Positions 10,230-21,000 of a DNA stretch of 64,000 bases are shown in pieces. The stretch comes from Blakeslea trispora. Its lineage: Eukaryota; Mucoromycota; Mucoromycetes; Mucorales; Choanephoraceae. The notes beneath the pieces are model-generated. The model was not told where the DNA came from. It worked only from the letters and a program-made list of their open reading frames with translations, and did no database searches. Numbering within the stretch: position 1 is the stretch's first letter; each line of letters begins with the position of its first letter. The position numbers and the translations under genes were made by a program. The stretch lies in contig JAIWNE010000008.1 in NCBI GenBank assembly GCA_025331445.1, positions 258,001-322,000 of the forward strand, in the 5' to 3' direction.

Positions 10230-11895
10230 TCATCCTCTTCAATAAACTGTAAAAACTCATTCTCTTGGCTGTATTTTACTCCTCCTGCAGGTCGAATACG
10301 GTTATTGGCTGCCACTGACTGAAGCATACGATCACAATAACTTTTGGACAAATAGCGAGAAGCCAAGGATTGAATGGTGCTTGTGTCTGTCAGGAAGCGT
10401 TGTCTATCATTTGTTTGTTGATTCTCTTCTTTAGGGATTATATTTTGTAAATTTTACCTTTTCATCAATAAAATGACATCATTCTCAGTGATGCTATGCT
10501 GAAGTGATGATGGTTGATTTTCCTTATAGGCCAAAAGATCTGTCTTTAGTTGTTCAAAAAACACATCTGTGCTATCGTATAGTGTGTTATGATTCTCTTT
10601 ATCTCTAAATAAAGGGGGGGGTTTATCTTACATTTTTGTAAAGAGACGACTGCCTGTGAAATTACAGAGCTTTTTGGATGGATCCAGTCGATTAGTAAAC
10701 ATCATTTGTGGTTCATTTCTTGCAAAATAACTTGTAGAAATTAAGTAAAGAAAAGAGCAGTTGTTATATGGAGGATATCCTTACTTTATATCACTGGTTT
10801 CATAAGGTTCTTCATTCTCAAATGGATCCCCTAATAATCGACGTGTAAGACATTGAGTAGGCAAGATACGTTGAGTACTAAACAATAGAAATTAATCTTT
10901 AAAGCGTATGCCATATTGCTTTTCTACTTTACTTTTCAATGGCGGATACAGCCACAGCAGGTGTAGGTGAACGGGAGTGTCCTATTGGATCTAGATCATC
11001 AAAGGCAAACATATCTTGCATTGGTGATGCTAACTCTTGTTCTAGTTTTTCTAGTCGTGCTTTTGTCTGTGATTGAAAGACAGGTGATTCTGTCGAGCGA
11101 GCAGATGGTAAAGATAGGATGGCAGAAGGTAATGATTGAATAGAGGGGCTTGGTGAATGGTGTCGATGTTGATATCGTTGGTATTGTTGTTGTTGTTGCT
11201 GTTGTTGCTGTTGTTGCTGTTGTTGTCGCTCTATTTGCTGCTGTTGTTGTTGTTGTCGCTGTTGCTGCTGCTGCTGTTGCTGTTGTTGTCGCTCTTGTTG
11301 TCGCTCTTGTTGTCTCTCTTGCTGCTGTTCTTGTTTTCGTGATAGGGGTGCTGGTATTGGTGTTGGTGCAGGTGGTAAGGACAAGAGTGAAGAAGCACTA
11401 CTTATTGAGGGCGCTGGTGATTCCTCCCTCGTCTTCTTCTCTCTCCTATAGTCAGTCCTTTCAAACAATTGTATGGGTTCAGGCTGATTGAAACGAGAAA
11501 AACTGTTCTGAGAGCGTTGACTGATGGGTGAGAGTGTCTCGGGTGCCTGATCCACATGTCGATGGATCCTTCGAAACAAGTTCAACTCGACATTAGCAAG
11601 ACGATCATAGTTGACTTGTACTTTACGAGACGCAAACTGACTCTCTGTCAATCGAGCTCTCTTTTGAGGAACATAAGGCTCAAAGAAGACGGGTTCTTCT
11701 GTTGTTGTTGTTGAATCACTAGCAATCGAACGTTCTTTTGTTATGTGAGTAATAACATTGATTCGATCTAAGGCTGCTTACTTGAACTGGTGCTCTGCTT
11801 CTCAGCTCTACAAATCTCAACATGGTGATCCTATTTGAACTATTAAGAATAACAAGATATTTTCTCTTTAGATGGCATTCTCTTTTTTTTACCAT
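10226..11895 (-). CDS. Centromere protein T (CENP-T) homologue with poly-Q tract
   Basis: Inner-kinetochore histone-fold protein that links centromeric chromatin to the Ndc80 complex. The decisive part is the C-terminus: FFEQLKTDLLAYKENQPSS, ITENDVILLMKRQRFL and IQSLASRYLSKSYCDRM, which follow the CENP-T pattern of a histone fold ending LMRRQ then a short extension with a conserved L..L..RHLP/YLS..Y motif. Upstream is a disordered, Ser/Pro-rich region with a long Gln tract (11330-11180, CAA/CAG). The start is inferred: ATG (11895-11893) sits directly before a GTAAAA donor, and after a TAG acceptor the frame continues DHHVEICRAEKQSTSS, then SIASDSTTTTEEPVF. Length is about 430 residues. Confidence is high for the fold and moderate for the start. 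Confidence 0.8.
11170..11332. repeat. CAA/CAG (poly-glutamine) microsatellite inside CENP-T
   Basis: On the plus strand this reads as runs of ttg/ctg. In the CENP-T frame it gives two main Gln runs of roughly 10-15 residues plus QQERQQERQQERQ repeats. It is imperfect and therefore likely length-variable between strains. Confidence 0.85.
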
Positions 11896-11905
11896 TTTTT
11901 TTTTT

Positions 11906-13125
11906 TTATTTTATTTGGGAATAAGAAGCATTCAATAAAAACATACGACTGAACACAAGTAAGCCAGCAGAAACTTTAGGCTCAGATTGTTGACTGATGC
12001 TTAACCAGTATTTCAAGGCACGACGCATCTCTTCTTGTTCTCTATCAAGTGAACGCATACCACGTTCTTCTACAGCATGGCTTAATTCCTTCTCATCTAA
12101 TTGATCCACTGTATTCTCTTGTTGAAGTAAAAGCTAAGGAGAGGGGGCTTAGTGTTTTCTTCATTATAGTGACAAGTGTATGTACCTTGTCATCTTTATC
12201 AAGATAATCCATGTATTTCTGAAGACGACGCTTCAAGACAAATTGTGGTCCATAGTCATTAATGCTCATAAATCGACAATAGGAAGAAAGATGTCTTCTG
12301 TCAATTTCGCCCAGTCTAAAGTCATCATTGTACTGTTTAGCAATCTTTTGAAACTTGTGTCTATTCAAGAAATCCTCGGGTGCAATCTAATGAACGATAA
12401 GCAAGAAATCAAACAATCAACATCATGCACTTACGCCTTCTACTTGTTCTGCTGATTTCAATACATTCATTGTCATCTTTTGACGTATTTTGTCTAGTTT
12501 TTCACGTTGTTTTCTCTAAATAGACATATGAGTTTTCTTTTCAAACAATACATCTCTTAATGTCTTTCTTACAATCTGACTGTCTTTTAAGCAGGTACTA
12601 GGGACCATACCAGGTACATACATGACAAGTAAAGGAATCTATAATAGTTAGTCATGTTGATTAAAAAGAAACAGCAGTACTTACAGATTCGGGCAAAATA
12701 AGAAACACAATGCCAAAAGGAATCAGCTTGACCATATTCTTTTGTGTCTGATGAACCAACTGAAATTCAGACCGATTCAACACATAACCTTCATTAGCTA
12801 CTTTAGTTAACAGGGCTTTACTCTGTTTGTTATCAGTCCAGATCTGCTTGAGACCATCTTTATAGAATCGAACAAGTTCCTTTGACTGTTGAATAAAGCG
12901 CATAATACGAGACTCGCTAGGCTTCTGTTCCTGTTGTTGTTGTTGGTTAGCTGGGTGAGTTGAGAAGGTACGCAGTTGCATAGCACCTCCCATAAGAGGT
13001 CTATGGTAGGCTACTAAAGGTCTATAGCCTCTATTATCATAGAATCAGATTAAAAGGAAGTTGTTTAAATCAAACCACTGTCTTGAGAAAACATACTTGA
13101 CAAGATGAATTGAAGTTCTAATCAT
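11906..13125 (-). CDS. LETM1-domain mitochondrial inner-membrane protein
   Basis: Member of the LETM1/Mdm38 family, which acts in mitochondrial ion homeostasis and ribosome association at the inner membrane. It starts MIRTSIHLVK (ATG 13125), then after an intron GYRPLVAYHRPLMGGAMQLR, a basic presequence rich in Arg and Ser. LETM1 hallmarks follow: IMRFIQQSKELVRFYKDGLK, NRSEFQLVHQTQKNMVKLIP, the hydrophobic span FGIVFLILPES-IPLLVMYVP (joined across an intron), then LETM ribosome-binding-domain residues FRLGEIDRRHLSSYCRFM and RLQKYMDYLDKDDK, RALKYWLSIS. It is about 370 residues, shorter than full LETM1, and lacks visible EF hands; it is nearer the short LETMD1/Mdm28-like forms. Divergent from RPS9. 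Confidence 0.85.
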
Positions 13126-13539
13126 CCTCAACCACTCAAAATGAAAGAAAGGGGGGGGGGAGGGAGATATAGAAAAAAGGAGGAGAGAGATTTACTTTTG
13201 CAATAAAACGCCGCTTTATTTGATTTCTTAGCATCATAAATAACTCTTCTCTCTCACAGTATGTCAAAGAAACCCCCCCCCCCATCAATTTAGTTAAGAA
13301 TAGATCACATTGAAATATCTTGGTCTACTGTTTATTTCTTTCTAAAGATAATTCAAAAAAAAAAGTTACCTGTCAAATAAAAGAGTTACTTGTCAAATAA
13401 AAAAGAAGGGCCCTCCTCTAAAGAAAAGAGTCACACCAAGCCATCTTTTTTTTTTTGTAAAAAAAAAAGCTCACTCTAAGAAGAGTCCGGCAACGAGAGA
13501 GAGTTAGAATTCTCCTTCTCTTTCACCTACTTTTTTAAA
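13126..13539. promoter_or_regulatory. Divergent promoter between LETM1-like gene and RPS9
   Basis: Spacer of 414 bases containing a G10 run (13151-13160) and a C11 run (13273-13283), which are inverse to each other, plus a duplicated 'ttacctgtcaaataaa / ttacttgtcaaataaa' segment near 13365-13402. No classical TATA box was assigned. Confidence 0.45.
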
Positions 13540-14106
13540 ATGCCTGGTAGAACTTACAGCAAGACCTCCAAGGTCCCCAAGCGTCCCTTCGAGTCTGCTC
13601 GTCTTGATCAAGAACTCAAGTTGATCGGTGAGTTCGGTCTCAAGAACAAGAAGGAAATCTGGAGAGTCGGTTTGACTCTTTCCAAGATCCGTCGTGCTGC
13701 TCGTGAACTTTTGAAGCTCGATGAAAAGGATCCCCGTCGTCTCTTTGAAGGTAACGCCTTGATCCGTCGTCTTTTGCGTATTGGTGTCCTTGACGAATCC
13801 CGCATGAAGCTCGATTACGTTTTGGCTCTCAAGATTGAAGATTTCTTGGAACGTCGTCTCCAAACCCAAGTCTTCAAGTTGGGTCTTGCCAAGTCCATCC
13901 ACCACGCCCGTGTCTTGATCCGTCAACGTCACATTCGTGTTGGTAAGCAAATCGTCAATGTTCCCTCTTTCATTGTCCGTTTGGAATCTCAAAAGCACAT
14001 TGACTTTGCCTTGACCTCTCCTCTTGGTGGTGGTCGTCCCGGTCGTGTTAAGAGAAAGAGAGCCGCTGCTGCTGCCGGTGGTGATGCCGAAGAAGACGAA
14101 GAATAA
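13540..14106 (+). CDS. RPS9: 40S ribosomal protein S9 (uS4)
   Basis: Intronless 188-residue ribosomal protein uS4. It begins [20 protein letters not shown] and includes [20 protein letters not shown], the S4 RNA-binding region [20 protein letters not shown] and [17 protein letters not shown], and [15 protein letters not shown], ending in an acidic tail DAEEDEE. Codon choice is highly biased. An antisense open frame of similar length is a by-product of this bias, not a gene. Confidence 0.97.
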   Translation: MPGRTYSKTSKVPKRPFESARLDQELKLIGEFGLKNKKEIWRVGLTLSKIRRAARELLKLDEKDPRRLFEGNALIRRLLRIGVLDESRMKLDYVLALKIEDFLERRLQTQVFKLGLAKSIHHARVLIRQRHIRVGKQIVNVPSFIVRLESQKHIDFALTSPLGGGRPGRVKRKRAAAAAGGDAEEDEE

Positions 14107-15771
14107 ACATCTTGTCTTCTCATATCTTCATATATACTATTTGTTTTTTTTATTTTTTGCTGAAGAGAAATATGTCATTGTGTGTTCATATATGTATATG
14201 TTTTATCATGTGGATGGGTTGTGAGGGAGGGAAGAGTATGTCTTTATTGAAGCTATCACAACAGGTAAAAGGCTACAGTTTTGTGTTTGCATACAGGTAC
14301 CAAGCTCAAGTTATATAATTTTAGCTGCTTAAAGACAACTTGCTGTTGTTGAATGTTCTATCAAAATTGTTTTAACTCAGCTGTAAAGAAAGAAAAAGAT
14401 ATGCTTTGCCAAAAAGAAGCCTATAGATATAAGAGCAAATCATTCAACAATTCTCATGTGCTTGAGGCTGTCTTCAATGTTAAATGGCACTGAGGATGAG
14501 CAACACTCGACAACCTTCCGAGTCCACTAAGATTGGATAGCGTATTCGATGAAAACCATCTTACTCTAAATGATCTAGCCATGAGAAGACATCTATTTTC
14601 TTGATGCTGTCAAAAGAGGTATTGCGGTACTGACTAAACAAATACCAAAACATACTAAACAAATCCAATAAAAGCAAAAAGACCCATTGTTGCCTTTCTG
14701 TCCTCAACAACTCATCCAGTTTATGCTATATATGCTCTGGATGAGTTATAGTTTCACTTGTCATAAGAATCTGGCTGATAAAACAAGTTTCGGTCTATGT
14801 GCCTTCTTTAAGCTTTTTGACTTGATGATCCTTAAGCAGCTCCCTGTATTCCATCTCGAGTTTCTGTTTGTTTGTTTGTTTGTTTTGATATTTGAATTGT
14901 TAGATAATAGCAGTACTTTAGTTTCCTTAATTCTCATCTCCATCCTTATTATCGACTATTTTGAAGAGTGTTCCATTCAACTCTGCCACAGGTTGATTTG
15001 ATGTGCTTTCTAGTATACTGATATGCTAAGAACAAGAGCAAGTCAGCGAAAATTCTTACTTCCAATGACGCACCTCTAATTAGAGATGAAATTAAGCGTC
15101 TTTAACTTTGAACTTTACTACTGGTGTGCCATTTTTCACAGTTATACTAAAAATTGCACAATTTACCTTCGATATTGAAGTGCAAACATTGTTTTAGTTT
15201 TCTGATTCCCATATATCTTTTAGCTCTTAAATGGGTGACTTGCCCCTCTCTCTCTCTCTCTCTCTCTGAGAAGGAAGAAAAGATGCTGCCAGAGAGAAAA
15301 AATAAGTAAAAAAAGTTTATTGAGTCTAATCTATAAAGATATGTGACAACAATCATGATAAAATATACACCTTTCTTCCTAGCAATTCCTCTTTTGCAAG
15401 TCGTTTAAATAGTTGAAGGCTTTCCGTATAGTTTTCCAAGTAGATGTTAACAAATAGCTCGCAGTCTACTGAACAACCTTGTTGCCTCTGAGTGTATTGT
15501 ATTCATTGTTTGTCATCATTATAGAAAGAAGAAGAAAATATAATACTTGTTTTTCCTTTGTCTTCATAAAGCAGATTAACCATATCGCTGATTGCTTCCA
15601 ATATATTGATTGTTGTTTCTTTGTATGAACTAGTCTGAGTCTTGTCCAAAACCTTTATTCTTTGTTGGACTATACAGAAATATACAGCAACATTAACAAA
15701 GATACCAAATCTTCATTCTTAGTATGTAAACAGAAGAGTTTGGTCGAATCATTTAGAATGATTGTTGTTCA
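14107..15771. other. Gene desert, part 1: decayed coding-like segments
   Basis: No intact gene. Around 14395-14600 the plus strand gives short coding-like stretches such as YKSKSFNNSHVLEAVFNVKW and DSVFDENHLTLNDLAMRRHL, broken by stops, and near 15020-15090 a piece ending LTSNDAPLIRDEIKRL. These look like relics of a lost gene or mobile element; no family was recognised. A (CT)n run lies at 15247-15267. Confidence 0.4.
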
Positions 15772-16240
15772 CTATTTTACAGTAAGAAGAGAGAATAAGA
15801 TGATATGTGGATGCTCTTGTATCAGCAAAAACGTGCAAGGGCAATTAGCTAATCTTGACATGCGAACAGCTATATTACAGCTGTATCAATATGCGTTTGC
15901 CTGTTTATACAGTTCGTATTGTTGGTTGTACTTATGATCTAGACAATTGTAGAGAAAGGAATCTGCTTTGGTATTGCGGAAGAAGTAGACAGTACTAAGA
16001 TTCGTATTGTAGTCAACACTCTTGTCGGAAAATCTCATTAGCTTAATGTCCTTGAGTGTGTCTAGCTTGCTTCGGGTACTTTTAGTGTACCAATTGCTAA
16101 TGAATTCTATATTTTTTCTTCAATGCGTTGGTACATTGTTCAAAATGGTGTATTTCTGTCATATAGTGAAACCCAGCACTTCTCCGCATATTTCGGATAT
16201 TGGTCATGTATCACACTAATTGTAGAGGAGTTAGTAACAA
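15772..16240 (-). pseudogene. Decayed transposase-like relic with SWIM-like CPC...HPH end
   Basis: On the minus strand, pieces in adjoining frames read VIHDQYPKYAEKCWVSLYDR, TMYQRIEE, then after a frame shift EFISNWYTKSTRSKLDTLKD and NTNLSTVYFFRNTKADSFLY, then after a stop a CPCTFLLIQEHPHII ending. The order, with a catalytic-domain tail followed by a short zinc-knuckle-like CxC(8)HxH resembling SWIM, recalls MULE-type transposases. There are at least two stops and one frameshift, so it is not functional. The family assignment is inference. Confidence 0.4.
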
Positions 16241-19200
16241 AAGCTTATTGGCGGCATAAACGAGTAAAGTGGTCTTTGCACTTTACTTCTTTTACTGTAT
16301 ATCTTCTTTCTCTTTCTCTGCCCTTATCTTCCTATGGGAGAAAAAAAAGATAAGGAACAAACTCAGCTTTGTCGTGCACGTATACGTGACAACATTGGGA
16401 CTGTTATTGAAAACAAAAAATTATTTTAGCAGTCAAAAATATCATGTGATAGTATGCTGTCAAAAAGGTATATAAAGGGTCGTTTTTTCTCTTGTTTTTC
16501 TGTTTCCTTATCCTAACTCTTAGGTGCGCTCTGTCTACGAGCAAGCGTGCTGACGGGTTGAACTCGGCTTTATGCTTGAGTAAGCTTGTTCATTAGGTAG
16601 AGATACACCTGATCTTCTAACATAATGAGTTATGGTTCGCTCTTGGCGACTTGTCTAGTTTTCTTCCCACGAAGCGCTATGGCATGTAATTATAACCGAA
16701 GATGTGATGGTGGAAGGCTCCTTTTGAGCAGGGATCCTCCTGAGGATCATATAGTTAGGGCTAGACTGCGTGGGCAGGATAACCTAGCTTTATGTGATGG
16801 GCGCAATTTAAAGAAAATGAAAATTTAAGGAATACTAGAGATGTCTAGGTTGAATGGTTTAATTTCTATAGAAGTGATACCATTTGATTAGAGGAGAGGG
16901 TGGAAAGGTTAAATCTATTTCTTGTTGTTGTTTTTTTCAAATAAAATAACCAATAACAATGGATGTAATTTCTTTTTAAATGATGATCAATTTTATAACA
17001 ATACAAAATTCAAAAAGACAATTCTACAACATTTATTTCTTCTTTAGACTCCTGTAAGACACATAGATTGTAGAAGTTTTTGTGGTGATCCTTTACTTTA
17101 ATCATACAACCTTTCAAAACTAAAAAATGAATGCTTTTCTTTAGGCAAGTTAGCTTGAAGTATAATTCTAAGCTCTTGTCATTAAAGCTTTCATGAGTCC
17201 TTATCGATAAGCACTTTATTCATTTCATTCAAAAAGATACAATTTTGTCCAAGAACTTAATGAAATCTAATACACAACCGTGTGAAGACTCTTTTTTTCT
17301 TTAAGACCATTATTATGAGATTTAGTTCTGTATACCTGTATTCGTAGTAAGAAAAGTCAAAGTAGCCCTAAAGTTGATAGACTGTTGCTCTTTGCTTGAT
17401 TAACACTATTTCCGCTCATTCTGTTCAATAACTCACGCGCTACTTCATTATATTTTCTGCCTTTTTGGCTCATATCTATCTGTTTAGAGACAGAAAATAC
17501 ACAATTCATCTTGTTTGGTTTTAACGAGAAAGCTATGATGGAAGTCTTCACTTACTTCCATTTTAGACAACCATATTTACCAAAATTTAAAAATAACATT
17601 TTTCATTGAAACCAAGAAAAGCCATCAACTATAACAACAATTGGATAAAGCATACAAAATAGTGACATTGACTGATTTATGCCTTAAGAGAGAACCAGGG
17701 GGGATCCTGATGATTATGGCTATAAAATTGAAATAAGACCGTCTGAAAGGAGTGAACAGAAACAGAAAGCTGTGCGTGTAGCAAGTGGACTTGGCGCTAG
17801 TGCTTTACTGTTATACGTCTTTCATCCTCTTGCAGCGGTATTTGATCTCTGTATCTGTCGATTTTATTCAGACCTTATAAAGACATACTTTAGATGACAT
17901 ATTCAATTTTCAAACTTTACACTAAATAAATATATATAACCAAATCTTTATTTTTTAAAAATACTTATACCAAACAACAAAGAAAAATCCAGAAATGTTG
18001 AAACTCATTCGTATGGCTTTGTATTATTGCTTTTCTCAGAGGTCGAACAAGAAAGCATATACTTGTCTCTGTCACTCACTCTACATTCGAGCAATTGAAC
18101 ATGTGTCTTGAGAATTTGTTTATAACAAGTTTCTCATATATATTTATGTCAATATCTGATGATATCTAGCTTACCAGTCTTGTAAAAGAAATCTTAATGA
18201 TCTTGCTATTGCCATCTTGACTTGGTTTTCTGAGGTAGGAGTAATGTGCTTTTGCTAGTCACATCATCCTGTTCCTAAAACTGCATGCATGTATCAAACA
18301 ATAATGTCTCGGTTTAGTTGCATTCTGCGATTAGCAGGATTGTATAAGTGTCTAACACTTCATACCGTGATGTTGGTTCATAGAGCATATTGTTAAGCTT
18401 CATGTTAATGTCAAATGCAGACACATTTGCAAAGATGCAAATGCTCAGGTAGCTCATACCTGTTTACGATCGGCTTCCGATCTATCTCCTTCTTTTCTAT
18501 AAAAAAAGTGCTCTAGAAAGATTCCTCGTCTTGAGTTGTCGAATGATACGCTTCACCTTCAAGCTGTCCTTATTTTTTATGGTTGTATCCGCCAGGGACT
18601 TCCTTAAGCTAAAATGCTCAAAGACTGTGACGAGAGCATTGCCAGCATCTTGTCTTGTTGCTTGCGGCTTTCTATAAAAGAAAACTTGGTTAAGATATGG
18701 TTGTGTCTATTCTGCAGTTGAGATTTAGTATAGTTGACTTTATTTGTAAGCTTGACGCAGATAAGTATCTGCCTTTAGTCTTTTGCTTCATATGTATCCT
18801 TTCGCCCTTAATTTTTTATAAAGAAAAAAAAACTTTGAATACATCACAACCGTAAAGAAATGAAAGACAGGGTGAATTTCGATATGGATTGAGTATATCG
18901 TTTGGAATCACTCTAAATGTCAAACCGAAACCTAGGTTATTGCAAAGCGCGAATTGAGTCTGGGGAGATACATCAATTGAGTTCTTCAGACATATGAGTG
19001 AACAAGCTTTCAAAAGCACAAGTTGGTAGCAGAGACATGTTTGAATAGACATATCTCCCAGCAATACCAAACAGTTATCTAACCAAGCTCGCTTAGATGA
19101 CTAAATACCTCAATTCTAAGTATATCTAACTGTTTTTGGACTCGGCTCTAGAATATCATGCAAATATACAGACTGTAAAGTATATTGCTTCCTAGGCAGA

Positions 19201-21000
19201 GCATCAAACTGTTACACGTAGTACTGCATAATCCAGTTTCTTTTTTTAGGATGCAAATGCACATTGATATACTTGTAAATATGGTAACAAGAAGAAATTA
19301 AAAAAAACAAAAAAGGTACAAAACACAAATCGAAATTTATTTGTTAAACTGCTGGAAGTCTGTTTCAAGTTGCGAAAAGACTTGTTTGTTTTGCAATTCA
19401 GGTGTTATCTCCACAATGAAGATTGATTTACCTATTGATTTTATTTTATGATTTCCTGTATTGCTGGCAAACAAACATTTGTTTCATGTTTAGATTATTT
19501 GTTTTGTTCAACAAAATTTACAAAGTAAATGAGTGTAACCTCAAATTCATATAAACTGGGGATCAACCCCAACTATTACAGAGTCTCCTCAAATACCATT
19601 CAGTCTAGAAATTTTCCAAAAATGATTTCTTGCAATTTGGAGTAGGACAGGCTGTCTTTTTCCGGGATTCGGTGCCTTTGTTGAAAGTTCTAATTACACA
19701 GATAGGTAGAGTCTAAATGGGGTTTTTGTACTAAAGTGCAGAATCAATCATATTATGTATACGCATATGCTTCTTTTAAAATCATGTCGTATTGAAGTAT
19801 TATTCAATTCGGGATGCAGTCTTTTTTTTTTTTTTTTTACTGAGATGAAAGTTTTCAACTTATCGAGATTAAATCAGTAACCATGAATGGTAAAGCCTAG
19901 TTAATAAAAAAGTCAATGTTAAAATTCTAATAATGCATCAAATCATGAAGTATTTCACCGAATATTGCTTAAAACCGTATAGCCTTTTTCTTTTATTTTG
20001 AAGCTATATTTTTTTAGAGCCTGTTTAGATCTACATGTCGTATAGAATAACGAATGACACCATAGTAGCACGATCTATTACTCGATTAGTCAGACATACA
20101 ATACATTATTCGAATTGGGTTTAATACATGAATATCAGTTTAGCTTGCAGTCAGAGAATTTTTGAAACACAAATGAAAAAGAAAAGAAAGGGTTAGATAT
20201 TCATATATTTTCGAGTAGCCGAACTTTGGTTGATAGGCAATGATAGATGAGGCTAAAAGTATGTTTTGACCAACACACATCGGCTCAGAGCCTGCCTAGG
20301 ATTGGTCAGCTCTTCAAGACTTTGCTCCGAATGATTCATAGATTGGTTCATAACTGAGGTGAGTAGCTATTAGCTGATTTCTTGTCACCTTTGTCATTTC
20401 TCCTTTAGGATTAATGATTTCCGAGTAAAAAAAAAGTCAATGCCCTAGTAACAATACAACAAGATTTTATTAATTCAAATGCTAAAACTCATATTGCTCC
20501 TTCCAGTAAGACGAGTTAAATATCTAGTTTAGTGGCTTTAGTTAGTACTCTTCTTTTTCCTTCTAAAATAAAATTAAATTCTATGATTGTACTGTGTTCT
20601 TGTACTTAAAACCCTTTTAAGGACAAAAGGAAGTCTCAATCAAGCTAGCTTCAATTGCTTAAAAAAGTCTCTTTTAAATGTCTTTTTTTTTCTAGTTTTG
20701 ATCACCCGCAATATGTCAACGGCTAATATGCGTTCGTCTGTTATCCTTGAAAAGGAAAATCACTTCTTATGTGATTCTGTAACGACACTGATCTTTAGCT
20801 ACTTTTTTTGTCTTTGCTCAAACAATCAAGAGTGTCACAATTTCATCAAAGCATTTTAGTATAGTGTACATTTTATTAAGGTTTAGTAAATTAAAAATTA
20901 TAGGTCAGATTTGAATATTGCGTATGAAGAGAGAAAAAAAGGAAATAAGAAATTCAGAATTATATACTATATGTATAGATCGTGTATTATAATGTCTTTA
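16241..21000. other. Gene desert, part 2
   Basis: About 4.8 kb without an intact gene. Short open stretches occur, for example 16625-16828 (+), 17357-17551 (-), a 65-codon frame near 17696-17897 (+) containing DYGYKIEIRPSERSEQKQKA without an ATG, and 20587-20859 (+). None has recognisable features. No tRNA, rRNA or tandem array was seen. Confidence 0.45.

Noticed and set aside
11150..11491. Long plus-strand Val/Leu-rich frames over the CENP-T Gln tract
   Set aside because: They are translations of the CAA/CAG repeat on the wrong strand.
13504..13998. 165-codon open frame antisense to RPS9
   Set aside because: It mirrors the strongly biased codons of RPS9 and has no recognisable features.
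16500..16800. GC-richer stretch resembling a structured RNA
   Set aside because: No tRNA T-loop, 5S box or other RNA signature could be matched.
16625..16828. 67-codon plus ORF with signal-like MSYGSLLATCLVFFP
   Set aside because: No clear signal cleavage context, no homology recognised and located in relic-rich DNA; not enough to call a gene.
14107..21000. Centromere call for the gene desert
   Set aside because: Presence of a CENP-T gene nearby says nothing about where centromeres are; no repeat array or defined motif was seen.
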